DNA of 64,000 nt, taken from JADKAV01 sp963769435 (GTDB lineage Bacteria > Actinomycetota > Actinomycetes > S36-B12 > UBA10799). The notes below the pieces were generated by a model, which was given only the letters and a program-made list of their open reading frames with translations, made no database searches and was not told where the DNA came from. The position numbers and the translations under genes are program-made. The DNA lies in contig CAVYLN010000002.1 in NCBI GenBank assembly GCA_963769435.1, forward strand, positions 1,364,001 to 1,428,000, given 5' to 3'. Below are positions 45,958-55,039 of the stretch, in pieces (the first letter of the stretch is position 1; every line of letters starts with the position of its first letter).

Positions 45958-46400
45958 CCGCGCCGCGCCCGGAAGAAGTCGGCCAGCAGTGCGGAGCATT
46001 CGGCCTCACGCACACCCGCGACCACTTCCACCTGATGGTTCAGCCGGGGGTCGCGCACGACATCCCACAGTCCTCCTACCGCCCCCGCCTTGTCATCGAA
46101 AGCGCCGAAGACCAACCGTTCGACCCGGGCGAGGACCGCCGCGCCCGCACACATGGTGCACGGCTCCAGCGTCACGACCAGCGTGCAGCCCGTGAGGCGC
46201 CAGTCCCCGAGCACGGATCCGGCCTCGCGCAGGGCGAGGATCTCGGCGTGCGCAGTCGGGTCGTCATCGGACTCCCGGCGGTTGGTCCCGCGTCCCAGCA
46301 GCTCGCCGTCCGGTCCGAGCACGAGCGCAGCGATCGGCATCTCCAACCCCGGCTGTACCGCCAGTTCCAGGGCCAGGCCGATGGCCGCCTCCGGCGTCAC
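45954..46400 (-). CDS. tadA: tRNA-specific adenosine deaminase TadA
   Basis: Zinc deaminase converting A34 to inosine in tRNA-Arg(ACG), usually essential. The 148-residue protein has the zinc ligands in DPTAHAEILALREA (HAE) and TLEPCTMCAGAAVLARVERL (PCxxC), and GAFDDKAGAVGGLWDVVRD, the family tail. GTG 46400 shares GTGA with the upp stop. Actinobacterial TadA genes often sit by upp, which supports the call over a free cytidine deaminase. Confidence 0.92.
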   Translation of the reverse strand: MTPEAAIGLALELAVQPGLEMPIAALVLGPDGELLGRGTNRRESDDDPTAHAEILALREAGSVLGDWRLTGCTLVVTLEPCTMCAGAAVLARVERLVFGAFDDKAGAVGGLWDVVRDPRLNHQVEVVAGVREAECSALLADFFRARRG

Positions 46401-47035
46401 GAAGTCACGATGCCGAACAGGCGATCTCCGGCGTCGCCGAGTCCGGGAACGATGAATCCTTGCTCGTTGAGCCGCTCGTCGACCGCCGCCGTCACCAGCG
46501 TCACATCCATCCCGTCGGTCTCCTTCTCCAGCCGTTCGATCCCTTCGGGCGCGGCGAGCAGGGTGACGATCGTGATGTCGGTGGCGCCCCGCTGCCAGAG
46601 CACGTGCAGCGCGTCGGCAAGACTGCCGCCGGTGGCCAGCATCGGATCGACCACGAAGACCTGCCTGCCCGTCATGTCGGCAGGCATGCGATCGGCGTAG
46701 ATCGTGGGTTGCAGGGTCCGCTCGTCGCGGAGCATCCCCAGGAATCCGACCTCCGCGCTCGGGAGCAACCGGACCATCCCTTCCAGCATGCCCAGACCCG
46801 CCCGCAGGATCGGGATGAGGATCGGTGGGGGGCTGGCCATCGCCACCCCATCGGTGGTCGTCAGCGGGGTCTCCACCTGCACCGGCACCACCCGTATACC
46901 TCGGGTGGCCTCATAGGCCAGCAGGGTCACCAGTTCGTCGGCGAGGCGGCGGAACGTGGGGCTGTCCGTGTTCACATCTCGCAGCATGGTGACCTTCTGC
47001 GCGATCAACGGATGGTCGGCGACGAACGTACGCAT
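46397..47035 (-). CDS. upp: Uracil phosphoribosyltransferase
   Basis: Salvages uracil to UMP with PRPP. The unbroken 212-residue protein carries HPLIAQKVTMLRDVNTDSPT at the start, PILIPILRAGLGMLEGMVRL, the PRPP motif VFVVDPMLATGGSLADALHV, and the C-terminal uracil-binding end GFIVPGLGDAGDRLFG. ATG 47035 is the expected start. It is first of upp-tadA-MFS with overlapping starts and stops. It ends 25 bp from no other reading gene on the right; the esterase gene lies upstream on the same strand. Confidence 0.96.
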   Translation of the reverse strand: MRTFVADHPLIAQKVTMLRDVNTDSPTFRRLADELVTLLAYEATRGIRVVPVQVETPLTTTDGVAMASPPPILIPILRAGLGMLEGMVRLLPSAEVGFLGMLRDERTLQPTIYADRMPADMTGRQVFVVDPMLATGGSLADALHVLWQRGATDITIVTLLAAPEGIERLEKETDGMDVTLVTAAVDERLNEQGFIVPGLGDAGDRLFGIVTS

Positions 47036-47060
47036 AGGCGAATCGTGGCACAGACCGGGC

Positions 47061-47876
47061 TCACTCCAACCTGTACTTGCTGAAGAACTCCCACATCAAG
47101 GCCGATGCATCAACGGCACCGCGCCGTGGCCATACATGCTTGCCGCCGCGGATCCGATAGAAATGCACGGACGTCCGGTCCGAGCAATCGTCCCACTTCC
47201 GCAGGGTCACGCCAGGGGCGACGACACTTCGCACGTATTCGCGACACCGGTCGCGCCTGGCCCACCCCCGCATGGCCGCCTCGGCCGGAGGCGCTGTCGC
47301 GCTTGATGCGGTCAACCCTCCCGTGAACGGGACGATCTGATCGGCCGTGCCGTGGAAGGCGATGATCGCGGCGGGTTCCTCGTCCGGGCAGTTGGGCAGG
47401 AACACTTCGAATCCCACGCCCCCGAACGCGGCGAAACGGCGCGGTTGCACACACGCCTGCAGGAAGGCCATGGCGGATCCCATCGACATACCCGACGCGT
47501 AGGTCCTGCTCGAATCGTCGCAGGTGAGGCGATCGAGGATGTTCGTGGTGAATGTGGTGTCGGAACCGCGGAAGTCCCATTTCCCCCCGAGCGCTTGTGG
47601 CGCCACGATGATGAAACCCTCACGATCGGCCACCGCTTTCAGGCCGGTCCCCGTCACCTGGCTGGCAGCCGTCTGCAGCCGGCCGTGGAAGCCGACGACG
47701 GCAGGGGCGGGGAACTGGGCACTCTCGGGCACGTACACCAGGTACCGCCGGCCGTCGATGGAACCCGTGCTCGTCCCCGCCGCGCAACTCGGCGTATGTG
47801 TGGCGGTGATCGGCGAGGATCCACTCAGGACGGCGACCAGCAGCATCCCGATCACCAACAGCCCCGCCCTGCCCAC
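47061..47876 (-). CDS. Secreted esterase/PHB-depolymerase-like hydrolase
   Basis: An exported alpha/beta hydrolase of the LpqC/polyhydroxybutyrate depolymerase-like family. A hydrophobic signal helix (GRAGLLVIGMLLVAVLSGSS) precedes DGRRYLVYVPESAQFPAPAV, GFHGRLQTAAS, the nucleophile elbow SGMSMGSAMAFLQAC, IIAFHGTADQIVPFTGG (Asp) and RIRGGKHVWPR (His), so a complete Ser-Asp-His triad is visible. CPDEEP and other cysteines suggest disulfides. The start is uncertain, because the frame is open upstream past 48100. I choose GTG 47876, just before the signal helix; GTG 47900 is an alternative. Divergent from pntA. Confidence 0.8.
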   Translation of the reverse strand: MGRAGLLVIGMLLVAVLSGSSPITATHTPSCAAGTSTGSIDGRRYLVYVPESAQFPAPAVVGFHGRLQTAASQVTGTGLKAVADREGFIIVAPQALGGKWDFRGSDTTFTTNILDRLTCDDSSRTYASGMSMGSAMAFLQACVQPRRFAAFGGVGFEVFLPNCPDEEPAAIIAFHGTADQIVPFTGGLTASSATAPPAEAAMRGWARRDRCREYVRSVVAPGVTLRKWDDCSDRTSVHFYRIRGGKHVWPRRGAVDASALMWEFFSKYRLE

Positions 47877-48108
47877 ACAGCCAGTGTGCAACGCTCCCAC
47901 ATCGCGGTTCCACCGGCTCCGGAAGACCCGGGCTTCGGGCGCCGCCGGAACCAGTGCGACCGTCCGGATCAAACCCTCGGCAACGGGACGGGCACCGACA
48001 CCGGGCAGGACCCCCACCCCCCGCCGCGTCGGGTCGTGGACCCGCGCTTCAGCACACCTCGGGCACCCGATAAGTTCGTAATGATCGGCGGCGTCAGGAG
48101 GGTGAGTC

Positions 48109-49647
48109 GTGCGTATCGGGGTTCCCACGGAATCAAAAGCGGGTGAGCGCAGAGTCGCGGCCACGCCCAAGACGGTCGAGCAGATGCTGAAACTCGGCTA
48201 CGAGGTCAGCATCCAGGCCGGGGCCGGGGCACAGGCGTCCTTCGACGACGCCGCGTACCAGGCGGCGGGGGCCGACGTCGTCGGGGACGAGGTCTGGGAC
48301 TGCGACATCATCTTGAAGATCAACGCCCCGGATCCTGACGAAGTGGCCAGGCTCCACGAGGGACAGACGCTGTTGAGCCTGTTGGCTCCGGCGCTCAATC
48401 CGGACCTGGTTCAACAACTGACCGACCGCGGGGTCACGGCGCTGGCCATGGACGCGGTCCCCCGCATCTCCCGGGCACAGTCCCTGGACGTGCTCTCCTC
48501 GATGGCCAACATCGCCGGGTACCGCGCGGTGATCGAGGCCGCGAACGAGTTCGGGTCGCTGTTCACGGGCCAGGTGACGGCTGCCGGGAAGGTGCCACCG
48601 GCCAAGGTACTGATCGTGGGTGCCGGTGTCGCCGGACTCGCCGCGATCGGCACGGCCAGCAGTCTCGGCGCGATCGTGCGCTCCTTCGACGCCCGTTCGG
48701 AGGTCGCCGAGCAGGTCGAATCGATGGGCGCGGAGTTCCTTCGGATCGACGTGGAGGACACCGGTCCCAGCGCCACCGGGTACGCCAAGGAGATGGGCGA
48801 GGACTTCAACCGCAAGGCCGCCGAACTGTACGCCGAGCAGGCCAAGGACGTGGACATCGTCGTCACCACGGCGCTGATCCCCGGGAAGCCCGCACCCCGG
48901 CTGTTCACCGAGGAGATGGTCGCCTCGATGAAGCCGGGCAGCGTGATCGTGGACATGGCTGCCGCCAACGGCGGGAACGTCGCCGGGTCACGGCCCGACG
49001 AGCGAGTGGTCACCGACAACGGCGTGATCATCCTCGGCTACACCGACCTCCCCGGGCGACTGCCCACACAGGCCTCCCAGTTGTTCGGCACCAACCTGGT
49101 GAACACCCTGAAGCTCATGACACCGGACAAGGACGGGCAGCTCGTGCTCGACCTCGACGATGTCGTGGTCCGGGGGATGACGGTCTGCACGGGCTCGCAG
49201 GTGCTGTGGCCACCGCCGGCCGTGCAGGTGTCCGCGGCGCCGGTGGCGGCTCCCGCACCGGTGGAACCGCCCCCGCCGAAGAAGAAGATGTCGGAGAGCA
49301 CCCGCCTGGGACTCATCGGCGCCGGCGCGGCACTGTTCCTGCTGATGTCCGCCTTCTCCCCGGAACCGTTCCTCGGACACTTCATGGTGTTCGCCCTGTC
49401 CGTGGTGATCGGCTTCTACGTGATCGGAAACGTGCACCACGCGTTGCACACGCCACTGATGTCGGTCACGAACGCGATCAGCGGCATCATCCTCGTCGGC
49501 GCGCTGCTACAGGTGGGTCACGGGGATCTCTGGGTCTCGGTCCTGGCCTTCATCGCGATCCTGGTCGCCAGCATCAATGTGTTCGGAGGGTTCACCGTGA
49601 CCGCCCGAATGCTCGAGATGTTCAAGCGTGAGGACGCGGTCCGATGA
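48109..49647 (+). CDS. pntA: NAD(P) transhydrogenase alpha subunit PntA
   Basis: Proton-driven hydride transfer between NADH and NADP+. The 512-residue protein is unbroken and full-length like E. coli PntA. The soluble NAD-binding domain I has MRIGVPTESKAGERRVAATP, VLIVGAGVAGLAAIGTASSL, FDARSEVAEQVESMGAEFL and VVTTALIPGKPAPRLFTEEM. A Pro-rich linker (APAPVEPPPPKKK) leads to four helices of domain II from about residue 405 on. GTG 48109 follows GGAGGG. The stop overlaps pntB by 4 nt. The pair supplies NADPH for biosynthesis. Confidence 0.96.
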   Translation: MRIGVPTESKAGERRVAATPKTVEQMLKLGYEVSIQAGAGAQASFDDAAYQAAGADVVGDEVWDCDIILKINAPDPDEVARLHEGQTLLSLLAPALNPDLVQQLTDRGVTALAMDAVPRISRAQSLDVLSSMANIAGYRAVIEAANEFGSLFTGQVTAAGKVPPAKVLIVGAGVAGLAAIGTASSLGAIVRSFDARSEVAEQVESMGAEFLRIDVEDTGPSATGYAKEMGEDFNRKAAELYAEQAKDVDIVVTTALIPGKPAPRLFTEEMVASMKPGSVIVDMAAANGGNVAGSRPDERVVTDNGVIILGYTDLPGRLPTQASQLFGTNLVNTLKLMTPDKDGQLVLDLDDVVVRGMTVCTGSQVLWPPPAVQVSAAPVAAPAPVEPPPPKKKMSESTRLGLIGAGAALFLLMSAFSPEPFLGHFMVFALSVVIGFYVIGNVHHALHTPLMSVTNAISGIILVGALLQVGHGDLWVSVLAFIAILVASINVFGGFTVTARMLEMFKREDAVR

Positions 49648-51076
49648 CGCTGACCCTGGTTCAAGGCGCCTACATCGTCGCGGCGCTGCTGTTCATCCTC
49701 GCGCTGGCCGGGCTGTCCAAGCACGAGAGCGCCCGGATGGGTAATCGCTACGGAATCGTCGGCATGGCCATCGCGCTGGTCATCACGATCATCGCGGCGA
49801 CCGCGGGGGTGGACGCCACGGGCGACGCCAACGACACCTCGGGCAGCGGCCTCGCGGGGCTCGGGCTCATCGCGGCGGCCATGGCCATCGGCGCTGTGAT
49901 CGGCATCTGGCGCGCGCGCCGGGTCGAGATGACCGGGATGCCCGAACTCATCGCTCTGCTGCACAGTTTCGTCGGTCTGGCCGCGGTCCTGGTCGGCTGG
50001 AACTCCTCCTACGAGGAGAACGTTCCGTACCCGGCCATCCACGACGGAGAGGTCTTCGTCGGCGTGTTCATCGGTGCGGTGACCCTCACCGGCTCGATCG
50101 TCGCCTTCCTGAAACTGTCGGCCCGGATCAGTTCCGCGCCTCTGATGCTGCCCAAGCACAACGCGATCAACCTGGGCATCATCCTGATCTTCTTCGGCAT
50201 GACCGCGGCGTACATCGTGGTGCCCGCGCGACGACATGGTGGTCCGGCAGGCGCTGCTGGGCATCATGACGCCTGTTGGCGTTGTTCCTGGGCTGGCATC
50301 TGGTCGCATCGATCGGCGGAGGCGACATGCCAGTCGTCGTCTCGATGCTCAACAGCTACTCGGGATGGGCAGCAGCGGCGGCCGGATTCCTTCTGGACAA
50401 CGACCTGCTGATCATCACCGGCGCCCTCGTCGGGTCCTCGGGTGCGTACCTGTCCTACATCATGTGCCGCGCGATGAACCGGTCCTTCATCTCCGTGATC
50501 GCGGGCGGTTTCGGCGTCGAGGCCGGCACGGTGGCAGGCGACGTCGACTACGGCGAGCACCGCGAGATCACCGCGGAAGGTGCTGCGGAACTACTGTCCG
50601 ATGCGCATTCGGTGGTCATCACCCCGGGCTACGGGATGGCCGTGGCGCAGGCGCAGTACCCGGTGGCCGAACTCACCAGCCAGTTGCGCAAGAAGGGTGT
50701 GGACGTGCGGTTCGGCATCCACCCCGTGGCCGGCCGCCTTCCGGGCCACATGAACGTCCTGCTGGCCGAGGCGAAAGTGCCCTACGACATCGTGCTCGAG
50801 ATGGACGAGATCAACGACGACTTCCCGGACACCGACGTGGTGCTGGTGATCGGGGCGAACGACACCGTGAACCCGGCCGCGATCGACGAGCCGGGAAGCC
50901 CCATCGCGGGCATGCCGGTGCTGACGGTCTGGGAAGCCAAGAACGTGATCGTGTTCAAGCGCTCCATGGCAACCGGTTACGCCGGCGTGCAGAACCCACT
51001 GTTCTTCAAGGAGAACACCCAGATGTTGTTCGGCGACGCCAAGGACCGGGTCGAGGACATCATCAAGGCGCTGTAG
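49644..51076 (+). CDS. pntB: NAD(P) transhydrogenase beta subunit PntB, two close frame breaks
   Basis: Carries the rest of the proton channel (domain II) and the NADPH-binding domain III. About eight helices include MPELIALLHSFVGLAAVLVG and the NAINLGIILIFFGMTA segment. After breaks near 50228 and 50277 come SMLNSYSGWAAAAAGFLLDN and LLIITGALVGSSGAYLSYIM. Domain III shows VVITPGYGMAVAQAQYPVAE, FGIHPVAGRLPGHMNVLLAE and VLVIGANDTVNPAA, the NADP-binding core. About 477 residues, as usual. ATG 49644 overlaps the pntA stop (ATGA). A hairpin follows the stop. Confidence 0.94.
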
Positions 51077-51104
51077 GCGCTCCGCCTTCACATCTGCGCG
51101 GCTG

Positions 51105-51122
51105 CGGCGCTTCACAGCGCCG
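51105..51122 (+). terminator. Short hairpin after pntB
   Basis: CGGCGCT-TCAC-AGCGCCG (51105-51122) is a perfect 7-bp GC-rich stem with a tetraloop, 29 bp past the pntB stop. There is no T-run. A second, longer hairpin lies at 51178-51228. Confidence 0.55.
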
Positions 51123-51177
51123 TTCTGCGGCGTTGGTGAAGGGGATTCGCACGAAATGTCGGGATTCACGCTGCATT

Positions 51178-51228
51178 TCCCATCATTGGGGCGCGCCCGG
51201 GACCGGTGGCCGCGGCCCAATGATGGGA
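51178..51228. terminator. Bidirectional hairpin between pntB and the transporter gene
   Basis: TCCCATCATTGGG (51178-51190) pairs perfectly over 13 bp with CCCAATGATGGGA (51216-51228); the loop is GC-rich and can pair further. It lies 7 bp from the convergent transporter stop, so it can end both transcripts. Confidence 0.75.
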
Positions 51229-51234
51229 GCAGGG

Positions 51235-52818
51235 TCAACCCACCAGCCCCAACAGCGGCGCTATGAGGACCTTGACGATCATCGCGACCGGATAGACCAG
51301 GGCGTAACCCAGGTTCACGCGGGCGTCGGCCTTCGTCCGGTCGTTGGCGAAGGCGAGCACGGCGGGCTGGGTCTGCGCCCCACCGATGCTGCCGGCCAGT
51401 ACCGGCCCGCTCAGCCCACCCACCCGCGGACCGAGGAACCTGAGCATCAGAGCGGCGGTCAGTGTGATCAGCACGCCGACCACGAACAGGCGCGGCCCGA
51501 CGTCGGTCTTGAGCGCCTCGACCAGTGCGGCTCCCGACGTCGAACCAGCGTAGGCGAGGAAGGCGAGCATCCCGAACTGTCCGAGTGCGTTGGAGGTGGG
51601 ATAAGGGATCGACCAGAGGATCGGCCCGGTCCGGTGCAGTCGACCCAGCACCAGGCCCGCGACCAAGGCTCCGCCGGCGATCCCCAGCGACAGCACACCG
51701 CCTCCCGGCAGCGGGATCTCGATGAGGCCGATCGCGAGGCCGATCACGATGCCCACCGCCAGACCAACCGGATTCAGGCCGCTGGCTTCGTGCTCGCTGT
51801 CGCCGAAGAAGGCGCTCACCTCCCCCATCCTGGCCTTCGGAGCAGTCACCCGGATCCTGTCACCGACATGGATGATCAGGTCGTCGGTGGCCAGCAGATC
51901 CACATCGCCGCGCCGCACGCGCGTGGCAGTGGCCCCGAAACGGCCCAACAGGTCCAAGTCCGACAGGGGTCGGCCCGCCACCTCGCGGTTCGACACCGCC
52001 ATCCGGCGGAAGTCCAACTCCTTGCGGTCCAGTTCCAAGTGCAGGGTCGAGACGTGCCCCATCCGCTCGGCGACCTGGGCGACGATCCCCTCCGGACCGA
52101 TCACCGAGACGATGTCCCCGGGCACGGGGGTGAAGTCGTCGGTGGCGATGGCGACCTGACGGTTGTGCCGCACGCGGGAGAACCGGATGCGATCGCCGTA
52201 TTCGGTGATGAGGTCGCGCAGGTTCGGCAGTCCGCCGGCCTCCACTCGGATGCTGGACATCGTGAGCTCGGGTTCGGGCTCCGGCACGGCCGAGACCTTC
52301 GGCTCCGTTCGGCCCCGCAGGGCCGAGGCCGCTGCCACCAGCATGGCGAGAACGCCCACGACATACGTGACCGAGTAGCCCACGGTGGGTTCGGCCGAAT
52401 CGAGTTGTTCGGTGGCGGCGGCCAAGGCCGGGGTGTTCGTCAGGGCGCCCGTGTAGGCACCCGCGATCAGTTCCGGGGTCAGACCCGCCACCCGGCCCGT
52501 CGCGACCGCGACCCCCGCCGCGACCAGCAGAGTCACCACCACCAGAATGACCGCGCGGCCGCCGGTGCGCAGCGAGGAGAAGAACGACGGACCGCTCGCG
52601 ACGCCGATGCAGTAGGCGAACAGCACCAGACCGATCTGTCCGACGATGGCCGGGAGTGCGAGCTGTTCGTCGAATGCGGAGATCCCCAGGGCGGCGAAGA
52701 GGACCGCGGCCGGACCGACGAGTACCCCGCGAATGCGCAGCGCCCCGAGCGCTGAACCGACGGCGAGATACAGGAAGAACAGCAGGACCTGGTGCTCAAC
52801 CAGAAGATCCACGATCAC
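51235..52818 (-). CDS. AspT/YidE-type transporter with two RCK-C (TrkA-C) domains
   Basis: Aspartate-alanine exchanger (AAE) family membrane protein of 527 residues, no breaks. Two homologous halves of about five helices flank a central soluble region. The first half has LFFLYLAVGSALGALRIRG and ELIAGAYTGALTNTPALAAA. The second half has FGMLAFLAYAGSTSGAALVE and GPVLAGSIGGAQTQPAVLAF, a matching Gly-Ala-x-Thr-x-x-Pro motif. Residues about 185-330 are two RCK-C domains (PVPGDIVSVIGPEGIVAQVA; LIIHVGDRIRVTAPKARMGE). The family moves amino acids or dicarboxylates; which one is not clear. GTG 52818 is the start; a second GTG is 6 nt on. Convergent with pntB. Confidence 0.88.
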   Translation of the reverse strand: MIVDLLVEHQVLLFFLYLAVGSALGALRIRGVLVGPAAVLFAALGISAFDEQLALPAIVGQIGLVLFAYCIGVASGPSFFSSLRTGGRAVILVVVTLLVAAGVAVATGRVAGLTPELIAGAYTGALTNTPALAAATEQLDSAEPTVGYSVTYVVGVLAMLVAAASALRGRTEPKVSAVPEPEPELTMSSIRVEAGGLPNLRDLITEYGDRIRFSRVRHNRQVAIATDDFTPVPGDIVSVIGPEGIVAQVAERMGHVSTLHLELDRKELDFRRMAVSNREVAGRPLSDLDLLGRFGATATRVRRGDVDLLATDDLIIHVGDRIRVTAPKARMGEVSAFFGDSEHEASGLNPVGLAVGIVIGLAIGLIEIPLPGGGVLSLGIAGGALVAGLVLGRLHRTGPILWSIPYPTSNALGQFGMLAFLAYAGSTSGAALVEALKTDVGPRLFVVGVLITLTAALMLRFLGPRVGGLSGPVLAGSIGGAQTQPAVLAFANDRTKADARVNLGYALVYPVAMIVKVLIAPLLGLVG

Positions 52819-52955
52819 TCAGCGAGGTTACTGGCGACCAGACCGGTCCGCATACCCACCACGGGTGTCGATCCCTACCCTGCGGCGAACCTGCTCTAAC
52901 CCTCGTCTTAACCGCAGCACCGAAGGTGGAGGAGACAACGCAATAGGAGGCAATC

Positions 52956-53606
52956 ATGAAGGCACCGCGCAAGACCACCGGAATCCTTGTGACCGCAGCA
53001 CTGGCGACCGGCGTGGCCGTCGCACCTGCAGTGGCCGCTCAGGGACCACAGGCAGGCAGGGGGCCGGACGCGACGTGCCAGAACGACGGCACCGCGGCCA
53101 AGCAGACGCGCAAGGCCAAGGCGAACAAGAAGCGCGCGCGTGCGGCGAAGAAGGCCCGCTTCGCGAACAAGAAGTCGGGCACGCTGACCGCCGCCCAGGA
53201 GAAGGAGCTGGCTTGGATGGCCGAGGAGGAGAAGCTCGCCCACGACGTGTACGTGACCCTGGCGACCCAGTACCCCGACGTGATCCAGTTCCAGCGCATC
53301 CCGAACTCCGAGTCGAAACACCTTGCGGCGATCCAGAAGATGCTGTCGCGCTACGGCCTCGATGACCCGACCGACGGGATGGGCGTCGGCGAGTTCGAGA
53401 GCCAGTCGGCGCAGGACCTCTACGACCAGTTCGTGTCACAGGCGACGAGTCGCGAGGCCGCCCTTGATGTCGGCATCGCGATCGAGAAGCAGGACATCGC
53501 CGACCTCAAGGCCGCCAAGGTCGGTCTGAAGGCACCCGACGTCCGGTTCGTCTACAACCGGTTGCTCGAGGGCAGCGAACGCCACTTGGTGGCCTTCGGC
53601 GGCTGA
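52956..53606 (+). CDS. Exported DUF2202 ferritin-like protein
   Basis: A 216-residue secreted protein. Residues 1-28 are a signal peptide (TTGILVTAALATGVAVAPAV, ending AVAA). Next is a very basic stretch (residues about 48-75; ARAAKKARFANKK), then the DUF2202 domain. That has ELAWMAEEEKLAHDVYVTLA, NSESKHLAAIQKMLSRYG, ALDVGIAIEKQDIADLKAA and LLEGSERHLVAFGG. The Glu/His spacing fits a four-helix ferritin-like metal site. The basic linker could bind envelope polymers or nucleic acid; that is inference. ATG 52956 has AGGAGG upstream. A hairpin follows at 53613. Confidence 0.88.
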   Translation: MKAPRKTTGILVTAALATGVAVAPAVAAQGPQAGRGPDATCQNDGTAAKQTRKAKANKKRARAAKKARFANKKSGTLTAAQEKELAWMAEEEKLAHDVYVTLATQYPDVIQFQRIPNSESKHLAAIQKMLSRYGLDDPTDGMGVGEFESQSAQDLYDQFVSQATSREAALDVGIAIEKQDIADLKAAKVGLKAPDVRFVYNRLLEGSERHLVAFGG

Positions 53607-53612
53607 CCCTTG

Positions 53613-53662
53613 GCGCGGGTGAACGTTTCCCGGCTGAACACACGCCGAGCGTTCACCCGCGC
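53613..53662 (+). terminator. 13-bp perfect hairpin after the DUF2202 gene
   Basis: GCGCGGGTGAACG (53613-53625) pairs perfectly with CGTTCACCCGCGC (53650-53662). Inside the loop CGGC and GCCG can pair again. It starts 6 bp after the stop and ends 33 bp before the next gene. Confidence 0.75.
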
Positions 53663-53695
53663 TGGTCCGGCTCCGCGGGAGGCTAGCCTGACCGG

Positions 53696-54832
53696 GTGCG
53701 CTCGCTGACCACCGACGAGGCCCGCCGCGTGTCGGTCCGGGCCCAACGCCTGGACCATCGACGCGCGACCCCGCCTCTGTCTCTGCTGCGCCATCTCACG
53801 GCCGTGCAGATCGACAGCGTGAACGTGGTGGCCCGCGCTCACTACTTCCCCTTCTACTCACGACTGTCCACACCCCGCGAGGCGGTGGACAGAATCTTCC
53901 AGAGTCGGCGCACCACCGAGTACTGGGCACACGAGGCGAGCCTGCTCACCCGCGAGGACCGGGACCTGTTCGCGTGGCGGATGCGCGGGTGGCGTGATCA
54001 CGCGTGGGGCAACGCACTGCGGGCCGCCGACGAGTACCCCGGTCTGCTGGAGATGGTGCTCGCCGAGGTGGCGGCGAAGCCGGGGACCTCCCGCGACATC
54101 GAGGCGAGGCTGGAGACCGACCATCCGCGCGACCGCTCGCAGTGGGGCTGGAACTGGTCAGTGGTCAAGCGGATGTGTGAGGCCTTGTTCTGGGCCGGCC
54201 GACTGTCCACCACCGGGCGGAACACACAGTTCGAGCGCATCTACATCAGCGGTTCGGTTCCCGAGATCGACGATGCGGCCGCCGCCCGCGAACTGGTCCG
54301 GCGGACCGTCCGGGCCTGCGGGGTGGCAGGTAGGCGGACGGTCCGCGACTACCTGCGGCTGTCACCGACCATCGCCGACCTCGGCATCCGGGAAGCGCTG
54401 GCCGGCGGCGACATCGTCGAGGTGCTGGTCGGTGGTAAACCGTGGCTCGCGCCGGCGGATCTGACGGTTCCGCGCAGCGTCGGCGGGACCACGCTGCTCG
54501 CGCCCTTCGATCCGTTGTTGTGGGACAGGGACCGGGTCGAGCAACTGTTCGGTTTCCGCTACCGCATCGAGATCTACACCCCCGAGCCGAAACGGCAGTA
54601 CGGGTACTACGTCCTGCCGTTCCTGCTCGACGGCCGACTGGTCGCACGGGTCGACCTGAAGTCCGACCGCCGAGCGGGAACCCTCCTGGTGCGCGGCGCC
54701 TTCGCGGAGGCGGATTCCCCAGGACACGTGGCACGGGAACTCCGCGCGGAACTCCAGCGGCTCGCGACCTGGCTGAACCTGTCCCGGGTGTCGGTGGAGC
54801 CGCGGGGGGATCTGGCCGCCGCGTTGACCTGA
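53696..54832 (+). CDS. YcaQ/AlkX-type interstrand-crosslink DNA glycosylase (HTH_42 family)
   Basis: Winged-helix DNA glycosylase family (AlkZ/YcaQ) that unhooks interstrand crosslinks or removes bulky N7-alkyl purines. The 378-residue protein opens LTTDEARRVSVRAQRLDHRR. It has the family catalytic segment AVQIDSVNVVARAHYFPFYS, where Gln38-Ile39-Asp40 is a Q-hydrophobic-D motif as in YcaQ (AlkX), not the QxQ of AlkZ. EYWAHEASLLTREDRDLFAW and TTLLAPFDPLLWDRDRVEQL are also typical. GTG 53696 is the start. Together with AlkA/Ogt this is a second alkylation-repair activity in the window. No break. Confidence 0.87.
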   Translation: MRSLTTDEARRVSVRAQRLDHRRATPPLSLLRHLTAVQIDSVNVVARAHYFPFYSRLSTPREAVDRIFQSRRTTEYWAHEASLLTREDRDLFAWRMRGWRDHAWGNALRAADEYPGLLEMVLAEVAAKPGTSRDIEARLETDHPRDRSQWGWNWSVVKRMCEALFWAGRLSTTGRNTQFERIYISGSVPEIDDAAAARELVRRTVRACGVAGRRTVRDYLRLSPTIADLGIREALAGGDIVEVLVGGKPWLAPADLTVPRSVGGTTLLAPFDPLLWDRDRVEQLFGFRYRIEIYTPEPKRQYGYYVLPFLLDGRLVARVDLKSDRRAGTLLVRGAFAEADSPGHVARELRAELQRLATWLNLSRVSVEPRGDLAAALT

Positions 54833-54856
54833 TACCGCCAGGATTCGCAGCCCGAC

Positions 54857-55039
54857 TCACCGCTCATTGAGCGCGGAGACCTCTACGCCGGCTTCAGCGA
54901 GTCTGGCCAGGACGGCCGTCACTTCCGTGCCGGTGAGGGTCAGGACTGTGACTGCGGCAGCCCGCGTGTCGGCCATGCCCAGCATGTCAACGGCGAGCAC
55001 CCCCAGCCCCCCTCTGACCTCGACCTCAACATCGATCAC
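54857..55039 (-). CDS. Small conserved protein, downstream member of a paralogous pair
   Basis: A 60-residue protein with beta-alpha-beta character: VEVEVRGGLGVLAVDMLGMA, then AVTVLTLTGTEVTAVLARLA and EAGVEVSALNER. It is a homologue of the gene before it: the TVLT, then VLARL, then GVEVSAL pattern lines up with TVLTGR, VLRRLQ and GVEVIAL. GTG 55039 shares GTGA with the preceding stop, so the two are made together. Actinobacteria often carry single small proteins of this form with no known function. It diverges from the LuxR-type regulator gene. Confidence 0.65.
   Translation of the reverse strand: MIDVEVEVRGGLGVLAVDMLGMADTRAAAVTVLTLTGTEVTAVLARLAEAGVEVSALNER

Noticed and set aside
50236..52755. 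Plus-strand open frame of 839 codons through the end of pntB and the antisense of the transporter
   Set aside because: The translation is arginine-, histidine- and aspartate-rich without domains; real genes on both strands explain the region.
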